Assembly: GCA_035236585.1 (NCBI GenBank)
Contig: CP141137.1
Location: forward strand, 11,362,327-11,426,326
Direction of reading: 5' to 3'
Length of the DNA stretch: 64,000 nt
Source: Warburgia ugandensis
Lineage: Eukaryota; Streptophyta; Magnoliopsida; Canellales; Canellaceae
The stretch's first letter is position 1; every line of letters starts with the position of its first letter. A program made the translations under genes and the position numbers. The notes beneath the pieces are model-generated. The model was not told where the DNA came from and searched no databases. It worked only from the letters and a program-made list of their open reading frames with translations. Shown one piece after another: positions 1 to 11,964 of the stretch.

Positions 1-90
1 AAACACTTCCTCGCCTGGTAAGCAATGGTTGCAACATAAGCAATGCAAACCCATAAAGAAGAACAGGGAGACAAGTCAGGTGACATGCCC

Positions 91-2089
91 CTACAGCTTT
101 TGTGTTGCAGCATCATCCGTTGATTGGTAAGTACTCATACCCATGCCTTCGTTATGGTGCTTCTGCCATCCACCAGTGTTGGCCTTGGCGTAGCTCGAGT
201 AAAACAAGAGTGAGACTGCCATCGATAGCAACACCATTGCAGCTCCAGCGGCGAACACTCCCTTACGAAGAGCAGAGCATGTCAAATGTTCTACGTGGAA
301 TCTTGCACGGTATTTGGTATGATATGCATTCTTCGCCGATCCCGCCAACAAGCACGCCTCAGCCGCAAGGAAAAACACCCTACAATCTCAAAGCATTCAG
401 AATCTACTAGCATCAAACAGGGAAAAACCAAACTTTCTGTGCAAAATGCTACATGTTCGGCGTCTGCAGGCACCCAATTGCAGTGCACTTCTGTTTAGGG
501 GCCTTTGATCATTGTAAAAATCATTAGGTCTGGAGAGACACAATCTAGACACTAGGCTTCACGAATGTGTGTGTATAAGCATTTAGGTTATTTAGAAGTC
601 ATCATACGACATGTATTGCCAATAAGAAGAGGAAATAAAGCAGTTAACGAGGAATTTATGTACAAAATAGTTTAACAGGTTGACACGTTGGTGTAATCAG
701 TTGGAACATAAAGAGAGCCCACTGGCTACTCTAACGAAATCAACTTGCTCGACCAGATCAAGAGGTGGTTGATTGCACCTTGAAGTTTTATTAGAAGCCC
801 TAATGGCTGGACTTGAAAAACAAATTCTGCAAGCAAGCATGGAAGCATTTATATATGCATGGTCCAGACACCATTGACCTTGTGAAGCATGAAGCAGATT
901 AAATGATCCTACAATAGTACTAGATCAAGCGGTTGATGATTAACCCATAAGCTGGAGTCATTGGCAATGGAACCGGTTGGTGCTTGCCACTTAGATGAGA
1001 GTTATCCGTCACATCGATGGGCACTAGGGCCTGTAAAATTGCTGCCTAGGAGAGGACCTAGCAGCCAATTTCCGCGTTTGCAAGGTCTGGACCGCAAGGG
1101 TCTATTTTAACTACCAAAAAATCCATTAGCCCAGTGTTTTGAGAAAAAGAAGTGCTTTTCCCTAAGTAGGAGATTTGGAGAGTGAGTGGTTTTCTTTTCT
1201 TTGTTAAAAAGAGACAAAATCTTAATTAGAAGTAAAAGTTTCTGACAGAAACAAAGAGATGGTTTTAGCGTGTAGCTGTACTTTGACCGGCCTTGAAGTT
1301 GTTTCGCAACTAGGGCCAAGCATCCCTTGTTTTCTCCTAAAATTACTAGGAGAATGCTAAACAGCAAGGGTGGTGTCTCAAGAGATCACAAATTTTTGGT
1401 GCCCATTGTTGCATGATCCTACTCGTTCATCCTCTTTCAGTGTGTAAGCTTCTTGTTTTCTTCTTTCCTTGACTCTCGTACGGTGGTGTCTCAAGAGATC
1501 ACAATTTTTTTGGTGCCCATTGTTGCATGATCCTACTCGTTCATCCTCTTTCAGTGTGAAAACAATCTGGTTAATTTTAAGCTTCTTGTTTTCTTCCTTC
1601 CTTGACTCTCGTACTAGTGACTGATTATTGGGTAGGTCATTTGGCTGTCAGCCTGTCCTTCTTTGCTAGACAATATTACTAAACAATAGTAACCTAATAA
1701 GCCCACTCTAACAAAGAATCTTAAGCTGTGAGATACTTTATTAATTGAAACGACGGCTGTCCCGTCAATTAAGGCATAAAATATTTCCACTTGCTTTGCT
1801 TTACTAGAAGAATTTCTTTCCCCTGATTAGTCATAAACTTACCCATTTCTACTTTCGAAGAATATCCCCAAATAAGTATTCAGTTTTCTATCAGTAGATT
1901 GAATGATGGAATCAACGGTTTGGCAATTTCCATCTCCACCATTTGGCAATGACAGAGACGGAGAACCACAACTGCTGCAGTATTCCACGGACGATGAGAG
2001 TGAGACTACCAAAGGCCAGTAGTTTGCTTTTACGGAAGTGGAATTGCCACTGGCCCTTTACCAAAACTTCTATATTTCTTCGTACAACT

Positions 2090-2152
<63 letters not shown>

Positions 2153-2620
2153 GCCAAAATTAAAAGAGTGGGGTAGCAATTCAAGCCTCCTCCATTATGA
2201 CAGTAGCAGTTTCGCCTACTTACCAAGACAAGACAAAGAAGCAAACGGCGCATCTTCTGGCGGAGCCAGGCGTTAATCCCCTTCCGCAACAGAGGCATCT
2301 GGTGACGCCGTGAACCACCAACTGACTTATCAACACCAGCAGAAACGCCGACAGTCCGTACACCGTCGATGCATCCGAATCGTATTTGCAGAACGTATAC
2401 TCGTCGTACTCATCGGCCACTACTTTCCCCTACAAAAATCACCGCACACGAGCGACAAGACCATGATGTTAGATGATCTGAAAAGTTTTTCTGAGGATAA
2501 GAAATGGCGGTCGGGATGTGATCTTACGGTGCTTCTTCTTCTTTCGGCGCCCACGGCGAGAACGAAGGCGATGAGATTTAGAGAGCAAACGATGGCGATG
2601 ACGGAAATAGAGAGCGCCAT
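91..2620 (-). CDS. DUF1218 four-helix membrane protein, 3 exons, 195 aa
   Basis: Exons on the minus strand are 2620-2528, 2429-2224 and 379-91. Each intron has GT-AG ends (donors GTAAGA and GTAAGT, acceptors TTTTTGTAG and GATTGTAG). The phases fit, and the joined frame is 588 nt with a stop at 91-93. The N-terminal helix (residues about 2-25) ends in the charged AERRRST. Exon 2 gives the family core CKYDSD (45-50), a helix at about 56-73, the cysteine motif CLCCGRG (76-82) and the start of helix 3. Exon 3 gives AEACLLAGSAKNAYHTKY (106-123) and a fourth helix at about 140-160. This order is typical of plant DUF1218 proteins, whose characterised members act at the endoplasmic reticulum or plasma membrane in vein patterning (DEAL/VCC) or lignin modification (MWL). 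Which subgroup this one belongs to is not resolved. Intron 1 is 98 nt. Intron 2 is 1,844 nt and holds a tandem duplication and an (AG)30 tract. Family call is strong; function is inferred. Confidence 0.9.
1369..1613. repeat. Tandem duplication in DUF1218 intron 2
   Basis: A unit starting GGTGGTGTCTCAAGAGATCA occurs at 1369-1481 and again at 1482-1613. Each copy ends in TTGACTCTCGTA. Copy 2 has an extra stretch of about 20 bases (around 1558-1578). The two copies are nearly identical apart from small indels, so the duplication looks fairly recent. No coding content. Confidence 0.85.
2091..2150. repeat. (AG)30 microsatellite
   Basis: Uninterrupted AG dinucleotide run inside intron 2 of the DUF1218 gene, close to the exon 2 donor; it reads as CT on the transcribed strand. 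Confidence 0.97.
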
Positions 2621-2641
2621 TGGCAGAAGGAAGAAAGCAGT

Positions 2642-2662
2642 GAGAGAGAGAGAGAGAGAGAG
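2642..2662. repeat. Short (GA)n tract in the DUF1218 5' leader
   Basis: About ten GA repeats lie 22 nt upstream of the DUF1218 start codon. On the gene's strand this is a CT-rich leader, a pyrimidine patch common near plant transcription starts. Its role is inferred only from position. Confidence 0.7.
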
Positions 2663-5169
2663 TGCGGTATGATGAGACCAGATCTCAATTTTCTGGGTCT
2701 GCCGCTGTTGCTGCTGCTTTTGCTTTCCTTTGGCTTCTGGGGTTTTCGTGGGTTGTAGTGTTTTGTTTTGCGGATTTAGACGATTGGTTGATTTATCGAA
2801 GGTAAAGGCATCGTTGGGAGAAGTTAGCTGGACAGCTCTTTGTTTTGTCAGTTTTCCAGCTGCATGACCGGCTGTAGCAGGTTCGCACCTTCAATAACGG
2901 GAAAATTTATGCAGACATTTGGTTTGCGTCTTGGATAGCAAAGAGCCACAAGTGGGACTAGACTTCATCCGATCCAAATGCTTCATCTGCAAAGTCCTGT
3001 CTTAGATAAGCACCCAAGAAATGATCCCATCCTTCTGGATGATCCCTGCTGTGTCTTCCGCATTTTTGAGTTGTAGGATAAAACAGTTTTTCTTGCGTTC
3101 TACCCCACATTTTATAACTCAAAAGAAGGGATAGAGTGAGCCTCATGCCCTAGGGACTTGGACATATGCAGTCAAATCCTTTCGTTAACTTATCCTCCTA
3201 ATTATAACGATGCATAGCTTAGAGAGTAATAAGGATAATGGTAATATAGTAGCTCCGACAAATCACGGTGTATCCTTTGTGAAAGGAAAATGATAAAGTG
3301 AGGCTCTTTAACTAGGCCTAGGAGTGAACTTCTCTGTCAACCTGCCATATATCCCATTTAATCCCAAATTCTAATTAACTATCTTCGACCGGTAACATCC
3401 ACTAGCCACTTACTTGGGTTAAATGAGACACGTGTTGTCTTGAGAGAAAGCCTCACTTTGAGGCTTGGCTAAAGAGCTTCGGTGTATCTCTTCTCACCGT
3501 GAAAAGTAATTTATTTCCACACTTATCTTTATTTTTATCTTTTATCATTGTAAAAGTTTATTACAAAATCCATTCAAATTTCCAAGAATTTTATATGCGG
3601 TTTTTGAACGTGTATCTACACCCATCTCTATGTTATTTACTTTACTTACAGTACATCGTATCTTATAACTGTTGAGCAAATGCCTTCACAAGAAGGGCTT
3701 CTCCTTTGGTACAGGTAGGTCACAAGTTCATATGCTCAAAATTCAAAATTACAAAATAATAGTAAATATGTTAGAAATAATGAAGGCGAAACTTACAATA
3801 GTTCACTCACCAAGAAAAAAAGTTCCACATTTCATGATTAGGAGCTCACTCATGTGCCATTGCACAACACTCACGCACTCTCCATATTTATTTAACAGAG
3901 ACAATTGGTAGTGTAAACTATTTGGTTTTGTTTGCTTAATATGAATAAATCTAGAAAGAATACGTGAATCTTTCTAGTATTGCAGGCATACAACCAAGTT
4001 TTCATTTTTACACCTTGATTTTTCACTCAATTTTCTTTCTTTTTATTGCAATTTTCAAATATAATAGATATCGTTAGCCCTTATTGATTTCTTACCTTAC
4101 AAGCATTTCTAGTTTTCTATATTAGAAGTTTTAAGTAAAAATGTAAACAACTTATTTATGAACAGAAAATTAACATTAGATAGATTATTCTACATATATG
4201 TAATGTAAGTCCACAATAAATACATGATAAGAAAAAGAAGAATGCTAAACCAAAAATACTCAAACAAAGTGCCTTTTTTAGCTTAAAGGCACTCACCTTT
4301 ATAATAATGTGATCCTTTCATTTGATTGCTCATGCTTTGGATGTCTAGCATGCTAATTAGGTTATTTCAATATCTTCAAAAAATTTATTTCTTTTCATAA
4401 AAAATAGATGGTAGAACTATTACTTATTAAAACAACAGTCTAAATTCAATGACTAAAACTAGACATTTAATTTGCTAGAATCCTCCAAACTTTGCAAATT
4501 TTTAGTTAAGAGATATCCAAAGCAAGACAAATAAGATGACCATGGTGTCATCATCCAAAAATAAGGCTCCTCCATGCAAAAAAGGGTGCTTTTTTTAGCA
4601 CTTTGGTTTAACATTCCTCTAAGAAAAATTATCAAGATAATGAAAACTTTCTTACAAAGTGGCAATTTGCTAAATATTTTGTTGAAAATGCTTATGTAAT
4701 TTGGGAGGTTTGATGTAATAGTTGTTTGTGGTTGAGTTGATTCAATCAAGTTTCAAAGAATATATCCAAGATAAGGTGCAACCTTAGGAAAAGAAAAAGA
4801 ACACTATGTACTTTATGGTAAATATTTATGTAATGTATGTACACTATAAATGCACGATAAGAAAGTTTATCAACACAATGAAAATGTTTATATAAAAGAA
4901 GTGACAATTCAGGACAGCTCATAATACACTATATGTTATAGATTTTATTAAAATTGATCATATAATTTATGAATTGTTAGGCTATAATATCTATTTGTCG
5001 TTGATTTGATTCAATAAAGTTTCAATGACATCCATACTGAGGAATAATTATGTGCAAGTTACTATAAGACTGATTAACATTGATATGTTAGAAATAGATG
5101 CTTTATTTATAATATGTGCATTAATTAAATTCCATAAAACCTGGATGAGAGGGCACTTTGTAAAGTAGC
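2663..5169. other. AT-rich intergenic flank
   Basis: This is the upstream side of the DUF1218 gene, followed by AT-rich DNA up to the first solo LTR. No convincing coding region was seen on either strand. A fold-back element (about 3262-3510) is listed separately. A stretch around 3671-3740 contains a GGTCACAAGTTCATA box resembling a Pol III B box, but I could not delimit an element. Confidence 0.6.
3262..3510. mobile_element. Fold-back (MITE-like) element
   Basis: The left arm, around 3302-3338 (GCTCTTTAACTAGGCCT and onward), matches the reverse complement of the right arm around 3441-3478 (reverse complement begins GCTCTTTAGCCAAGCCT) over roughly 36 bases. The outer sequence also pairs loosely: CACGGTG near 3264 against CACCGTG near 3496. 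There is no coding capacity. Exact ends and target duplication are not clear, and the superfamily is not assigned. Confidence 0.5.
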
Positions 5170-8061
5170 TGTAACACCCCGGATTTTTAAGACATTTTAT
5201 TTTATTTTATTTTTTTATAATGACATTTTAAATAAGAGCATTTGGGATCCTATGAGAAAAGCTTTATTTAACATTTTACTAAAACCTATCTTAAAAACTC
5301 CGGGTGTTAGTTTTCCTTTCTCAAAATAGTATATATGTAAATTAAACATAAATAAAACAATCCGCGTATAAATCAACGTCAAATAAATCGGCACCTTTAT
5401 TTTAAATCAAATAAATGTCCAAAACACAATAATAATATGGCTCAGGGTCCATCCATCATAACATCCCATATAAATGTCCAACATATGTTCAAACATCTAA
5501 ATCACATCCAAATAAAAAGCATGTAATCCATAATAAAATTCAAATGATAATCCTCTCTAATGACTCACATCACTGTCTAAAACTATAGGGAAAACTAGTC
5601 TTCAGCAGCTCTCAAGGTTTATCAATAGCTTTTCCTTTTCTGGTGTCGCGCTCGAGATATAAGGCATTGCAAAACAAAGCAATGCCTCAGCAAGCTATCG
5701 CTTGTGTAGGTACATAGACAATTAATGTAATAAATGAAAGAAATAATGAACAGCACTGATGAAAAGTCTAACATTTATGAAAATAGTGATATCATAATGT
5801 CATGTTCAAATAAATGCCAATTTATTCCATATGCTAAAACATGCAATTCACGGAGTTAAAACATGACATAAATCAATATAATTGAGCATACAACAAGAAT
5901 AAGGGCACCCTAAGGTCCCACCACATCGCACTAACATCCCTGATCAGGAGTACTCGTAGTCAACCTCTGAGTGTCGTCACACCCAAGCATGCCATCCATA
6001 ACCATGCTCATCATACATGCATACATAATAAGAATATGGGCCATCATGCTGCAGTGGCAACCCTCCATGGGTATAAACCACCGCCGCTCTCTGTTGACAC
6101 CATAACGGGAGACTTAGTGTCTGTCCCCATGGAAAGGCTCAGACCGGTAGTGTGGACTATTCATGTTACCAAACCCCTACCGAATGCCATCTATGGGCAG
6201 GTGTTTATCATATCACAAAATCATCACATCATAATCTCTGAAGGTGGGTGGCCGGCCCTATCCCTCCTAGCATGACGCCCACCGGGCGAGAGCACCCGTC
6301 ATCAAATATAAAACACGAAAATCATAGGTATATGCTAAAACTCAAGAGCACTTATAGCTTACAATCCCCAAGACATGCCCCTCATCCTGAGGTTAGCCTA
6401 TAAAAGGACTAGCTAATAAGCCTCTATTCTTATTTCCATGTAAATCCATGCATTTTCTATATATATAATAAGAAATAAGTCTCTAATTAAGCATAACTAA
6501 TTTACATCATGCTTGTAAAAGCATTTGCAATAAGTTTATTCAGTAAAAGATTTCAATTTGGAATAACCATCCTGTACTCAATGTCGTATGAAATCTACGG
6601 TAAATAATAATTGCAATTTAAAACACAATCACACATGATGCTATGTTTAAACATGGTTTAAAAATCAAGGCAAAATATTAGTTGTCGTCACTTACCTCAG
6701 TGTGCACTAGCTTGCTAATAACTCCCTTTAACTGGTATATTCAAGTGCACCTATACATGTCACATTACTATTTTAAAAAATCTCTAAATAAAAAGTAGTC
6801 ATTTATAAGTTTTTAAGTTACAACTAGGTCCGCGTCTTCAATACGGTCACAACGCATCTTTCGGATCGTGATTTGGACTCCTCTAGCTCCCAAAAATCAA
6901 TTTTAAGTGAAAATACTTCATAAATTAATATTTATTAATTTATAGGGTGTTTGGCGGGTGCACTGGTTTACACCAGCGGCCCTGCTTTACACCGGGTTAC
7001 ACCGGCGCCCAGTGTACACTGGGTTACACCGGCGGCCCCGGTTTATACCGGGTTACACCGGCACCCAGTTTACACTGGGTTACACGGGCAGCCCGGTTTA
7101 CACCAGTTTACACCAGCGACGCGGAAACCGGCGCCTGAGAAGACGACCGACTTCCGGTCATCTCCAGTGACCCTACAGGTGTCCAAATCACTTGGTTTTT
7201 GAGCCATTTTGTTTCAAATTTTGTCTAGTTTCCATTTATATTATCCTTTTGCATTGATTTCTCCAAAAACCATGTTTTTTAAATGGTTTTTCCCAAGTTC
7301 CTAAAAACATCCCTAGGTACTGGTTTTTGGGTTTTTTGGAGAAATCCACCATTGGATCACTCTCAAATTTAAAGGGTTTGCTTTTGGGTCTCTTATGCAC
7401 TAGTTGGACGGTGCAATTTCCAAACGGAAGAGGTTTGATCCGTGAAATCACTCTCCAACAGTAGCGTGCACAAAATTCCTAAAAATCTGAATTTTTTTTC
7501 TTCTAATTTTTAAATGTTTTCCTAATTATTTTTCTATTTAATAAATACGGAAAAACTGAGTATTGAGGCTTACCTTGCACCTAGCCGTGGTTGCTCATGT
7601 TGCCGGGGTTCCACTCACCGAAAAAATCAAAGCTTTGCAGGGCTAGGGTTTTGAGTGAAAACTTAGAGAAACGCTCAAAGTAGAGCGTTTTGGCTCCTAG
7701 GGAAGAATAGATATAGGGTTTAGAGTCATAGGGGAAGAGAAACTTTTCCCCACATGTCTTTTTCCACGTCTCTCCCGCGATTTCGCCGGACTGGTAGAGA
7801 CGTGTGGAAGACAGGGGTGCCGTTATCAATTTGGACCCCTGTGTAACACGTTTCTGTCAAAAGACCAATTTGCCCTTACAACTTTGACGGCTCATAACTC
7901 CCTCATTTGAGCTCCGTTTTTCTCGTTCTTGGTGGCGTTGGAGTCGTATCGACGAGCACTTTCTAATTCTTATGTTTTTAGGAAAAATTTCCATCTATAA
8001 ATTTTTTATTTTAATTTATTTAAAAATTTCCTATTTTATCCTAAAAATTAAGGATATTACA
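5170..8061 (-). mobile_element. Solo LTR A (long-LTR retrotransposon, 2.9 kb)
   Basis: The block runs from TGTAACACCCCGG to AAGGATATTACA, so it has TG...CA ends. It is flanked by GTAGC on the left and ATAGC on the right, a target duplication matching at 4 of 5 bases. No internal gag/pol is present, so it is best read as a solo LTR. A minus-strand TATA-like box (CCTATATCTATTC, 7705-7720) about 350 bases from the right end sets the orientation. The block shares with LTRs B, C and D the upstream module (ACTCCAACGCC...AACGGAGC, around 7889-7950) and a downstream block containing GTGGGTGGCC (around 6244). A degenerate minisatellite lies at about 6955-7135. Probably Ty3/gypsy type by general resemblance; lineage not proven. 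Confidence 0.75.
6955..7135. repeat. Degenerate minisatellite in LTR A
   Basis: Tandem variants of a short GC-rich unit built around GGTTTACACCGG and GGTTACACCGG, about eight to ten copies. It is strikingly GC-rich for its AT-rich surroundings. The open frames that cross it in all three phases are a by-product of the repeat. Confidence 0.8.
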
Positions 8062-8269
8062 ATAGCTCCTTGAAGGTAGTCGACTCTTGTCATGCAAGGG
8101 ATTTCTACAAACTCTATCTCTAGGATTCAACCATGCCAAACTCAATCTAATGTCTAAATTGATCTGCACTTTCAAAATAGGGAGTACTTTGTTTCTTGTA
8201 AGGTATTTCCATAAATATTGTGTTTTCAAAATTAGATATCAAATCTATCTAGGAATTATATATATATAT

Positions 8270-10890
8270 TGTCACGACCCGGGTTTTTATATGATGCAAT
8301 TTTGATAAAAAGGCGAGATCTCTTGTTTTATAAGTATGAGATGCATGAAAATCTTTTTCATTTGGAAAACAACCTTTCATAAAAATCCCGAGTGTGAAAA
8401 CACATTCTCCAATAATTTAGCCATGGCAAAGTTTTAAATCAATATTGTTCCCAAGAAAGTGTTAGTCACAGCCCCAGCTATTAGAGAGTAACTACAATCA
8501 AGTAACATTGAAAGATAAGATAGGGGTTTACTTACTTGTACTTAGCCTGTGTCTTCTAGTACAAACGTCCCTTGCCCTTAAGTATTTACTTTGTATCTGA
8601 AAAATGTTGAGGATTGGGTGAGTATATAATATACTCAGTAGGAGCCTATCACTACTAGTTTTATAAATGCATGAGATGTTTCAAAATCATATGCTCATTC
8701 AAAACATGCGTATGTTTGAATACTCGAGTTCAATATCAGTATAAGAATCCATAATCAACTGAAATTCTCATGACTTAAAAGATCACATAACCCATAATCG
8801 AAAGTATTATGTATATATCATAACATCATGATATGCATAAGATGCTTCATGGAGTCCAACTCATGGATCTCTAGTATGGTATGGTCGACCAACCTCATAT
8901 CATGCCATATGCAATGCACATAAATCCATGAAACCATAGGGTCTCACTATGCCCAGGACCTCACCGCCGTGTGGTCCCCGGGTACTAGGGACACAGGATC
9001 ATATACCTCCACGGGGCATATGACACTCCGACCCAGTGCCGTGACACCAGTGGTAGCCCCCTGTACCACATGCAGTCGAAGCAGGGACATGCCCTTTTTT
9101 GGGCGTGGTACCCATCCACCTAATAGTGGTAGAGGCTGAGTGGCCAACCCACACCCCTCTGCATAGCACCCACGAGCTTACTAGCCCAAATCATGTAAGA
9201 TTAAAGAAGTCAAAACCTCTTGTTAAAACTTGTCCTCTTTTGGGTCCCTCACAACTGCCTGGCCCTCGGCACTCCAGCGTCTTTTGGCAACCCTCAAGGA
9301 CATGCAATCTTTGCAAGTATTTAAATCATGCAATGCATGCATTTGTTTGCAACACATATATGTACATAATGTATATACAATCATTTCAAAACATGGCTAT
9401 GTACAAAACGTCTATCATATGCATGCTGAATCAAATCATGCTAAACAAGTCATATGCTTATAACATATGTTCTCAAAACAATAATAGATCTTTTATAAGA
9501 ATCTAATAGTGATAGAGCACCTACCTGACTAGGTCGTGTTAACCCCTTTTGTCCTCGTACGCTACTGAACATGGTTTGGGGACTCAAGGTTAGTTTAACC
9601 TATCTTTGATGGCTTTAGAGCAGTTGGGTCTTATTACTTAGGCATTAGGGGTTCATCCCTATGCCTATGGGTGTCCTAAGGTCCTAATTGGGCCTTGGTA
9701 TCCTCAGTTTTCCAAAGTTCTAGTGGCCACGTGCTACCATCCTATTCTAAGGGTCATGCCCTACTTTTATTGGTCCTTGATCAGGGATTTTATGGCTTGG
9801 ATGTATCCGCGTCGTCGATACGGACACAACGCCTTTTGCGGCACCTTAATCGGAGCTCTAGATCTCAAGTTATAAGCGTTTTAGTGTTGTATGTACATAG
9901 AGTCTTTAAAGACAAAAAGTCGGAATGCTAGGGCGCTGCGCGTCAGCGTCATGCACCCTAGCTTCCTTAACCAAGAAAAAACAACGCCTTTTCTAGCGCG
10001 CTGCGCGTCTGCAGAGTGCGCCTCAGTGGGCGCGTCTACAGATGCGCGTGACTTCTCCGCCGTCCTTCTCTTTAGCGGGCACGTCCCTGGACGCGCTCGT
10101 TTGGTTTTTCAAACGGATGTCGACCCAGGTCAACGTGGGACGTTCCTATTGGATCGTCCCACCCGTTAGAGACTTGGGTCGTCCTCAGGTCACCTTGGTT
10201 CGACCCTGTCGAACCAGTGCGGCCCTGGGGACGTCCCAAGGTCCTTGGTGGCTCTCCCAGGCTCCGTTTTGCATGGTTTTTCATGCAAAAACTTAGGGAA
10301 ATTGAGCCTAGGACTATGAGTGAGATGGGTTTGGGGAGTTTTTGAGCTACCTGCTTCGTGGATGGTTTTCTCTCCACATTTTCCCCTCTTGGTCACTGCT
10401 CCGCGATGGGTTTTCTCCAAGGTTTTGGGCTGCCATTAGAGGCACCCAAGAGCTCTATTTATAGGGCTTTTAAAGAGGGTTCTGGAGGGGTTCTAACCGC
10501 CTTTGAATGGCGGTGGGGAAACCTCCAGAATGGCGGTGGTTTCTCCTTGAAACACCGCCATTCTAGAAGCCTCTAGGAGCTTGAAGACAATGGGGTGCCC
10601 GTATCAAAACGGGTACCTGTGTTTTTCAGGTTAAGTCGTTTTTGTAAAATTTACAGTTTTGCCCCTAAACTTCAAAGGGCCATATCTTGCTCATTTTAAC
10701 TCCGTTTTGGGTGATTTTGGTCTCGTTGGATTCCTTTTTCTGAGACGCATCTAATGGAACCACTTTTAGGACCAAATTCCTGGGTTTAGTCAAGGAAACT
10801 AGTGAAATGACCAAAATGCCCTTTTCTTTAAAACTGAACTTTTCATTGCTAAACTTGGAATTTCAATATTACAAAATTGGAGTCATTACA
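8270..10890 (-). mobile_element. Solo LTR B (2.6 kb, same family as D)
   Basis: Begins TGTCACGACCCGGG, ends GGAGTCATTACA, and is flanked on both sides by TATAT. That target duplication is weak evidence because the site is a TA repeat. The minus-strand TATA box CTATAAATAG lies at 10455-10464, about 430 bases from the right end. It matches LTR D along its length in inverted orientation: compare 8941-9150 with 15940-16120, both containing the block with GTACCACGCCC and TGGTACAGGGGGCTACCAC (read on one strand or the other). No retroviral-type coding region lies inside. The upstream module CACCCAAAACGGAGTT (minus strand, around 10690-10720) is shared with the other LTRs. Confidence 0.8.
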
Positions 10891-11964
10891 TATATATATA
10901 TATATATATATAGAAAAATTGACTTTGTCTCAAAAAGCAAATGCTTCTTTCTTTGCTTATTCAACTAGTGCAACTAACTCCTTAAATAGATAACCACTAT
11001 AAGAGCTCAAGTCTTAAACAATATGATGATCTTGAAATACAGGTTATGAGTCTCAAAGAGTACACAAGCTTGTGTATAGATTTCAAGTCATTATGGTATG
11101 ATAATTTGGATGTACCAGTATTAGGCAATAAGGAGCCTAATGAAATTGATAAGTATTAGGTGCCAAATAGCCTAAGGAACTTGATGAATAGTCAAGATCT
11201 CAAAAAGCTCACATTGAATAGACAAAGAAAGTTTCAAAGATTCTCTAACTTCAAAAAACTAGATGGAACATGTTTTGATCTCTAGATCCATTAAAACCCA
11301 CTAGACCAAAATTTGACCATCAAGGAACCCTAGAGCAATGGGCAAGCCTTTCATAGTGATGGTTAACAAGTATTTGTGAAACACACTTGCACACAAAAAG
11401 GGCTTCCAGGTAGATTTTGGGTTGTCTGGTGTTGTAGGTCAAATGGGTGCAAGTTGAAAGGCTTGCCCAACTCGTTGGCTTACCTACAAGTCATAAAATG
11501 TGTACTTGCACCCAACTCGTTGGCAGGTTTTCATGTATAATAGATAATTTCACTCAACAATTGTTATTAGTCATTAAACACCTTGACTTTGGTTGGTCTA
11601 AGCTATTTATCATGTGTAAAATGTCAAAAATAGGTAATCCATGTGAAATCAATGAACTTAGATTATCTTAATCACTTAGTTTGGGTTTTTCTAAAATCAA
11701 TAAAATGAATGGTAAAAAAATTTATTGAAAAATTGCATGCTACAAATAGTCAATTAGCATGAAATTTGAGTTTTGGCCTATATTTGACATTCATGATATT
11801 GTGAATGGCTTAGATCTTCAATAAAAGTTTTACGTTACATGAAAAAATGGACATGTACTCTTCTTTTCCTCTTGAGTGTGTACACATATTGGAACTCGAA
11901 TACTTTTGATGAGTTTTCCATGCAATCAATGTAAAACTAGAACAAAGCCCAATAACACATTCTA
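10891..11964. other. Intergenic stretch between LTRs B and C
   Basis: Starts with a (TA)n run (10891-10911), then AT-rich DNA. A short CAACTCGTTGGC motif occurs twice (around 11468 and 11512). No gene or recognisable element was seen. Confidence 0.6.

Noticed and set aside
2669..2758. Hydrophobic small open frame (about 29 codons) divergent from the DUF1218 gene
   Set aside because: Leu-rich by chance in a CTG-repeat stretch. No family match, and it starts within about 50 bases of the opposing gene's start codon.
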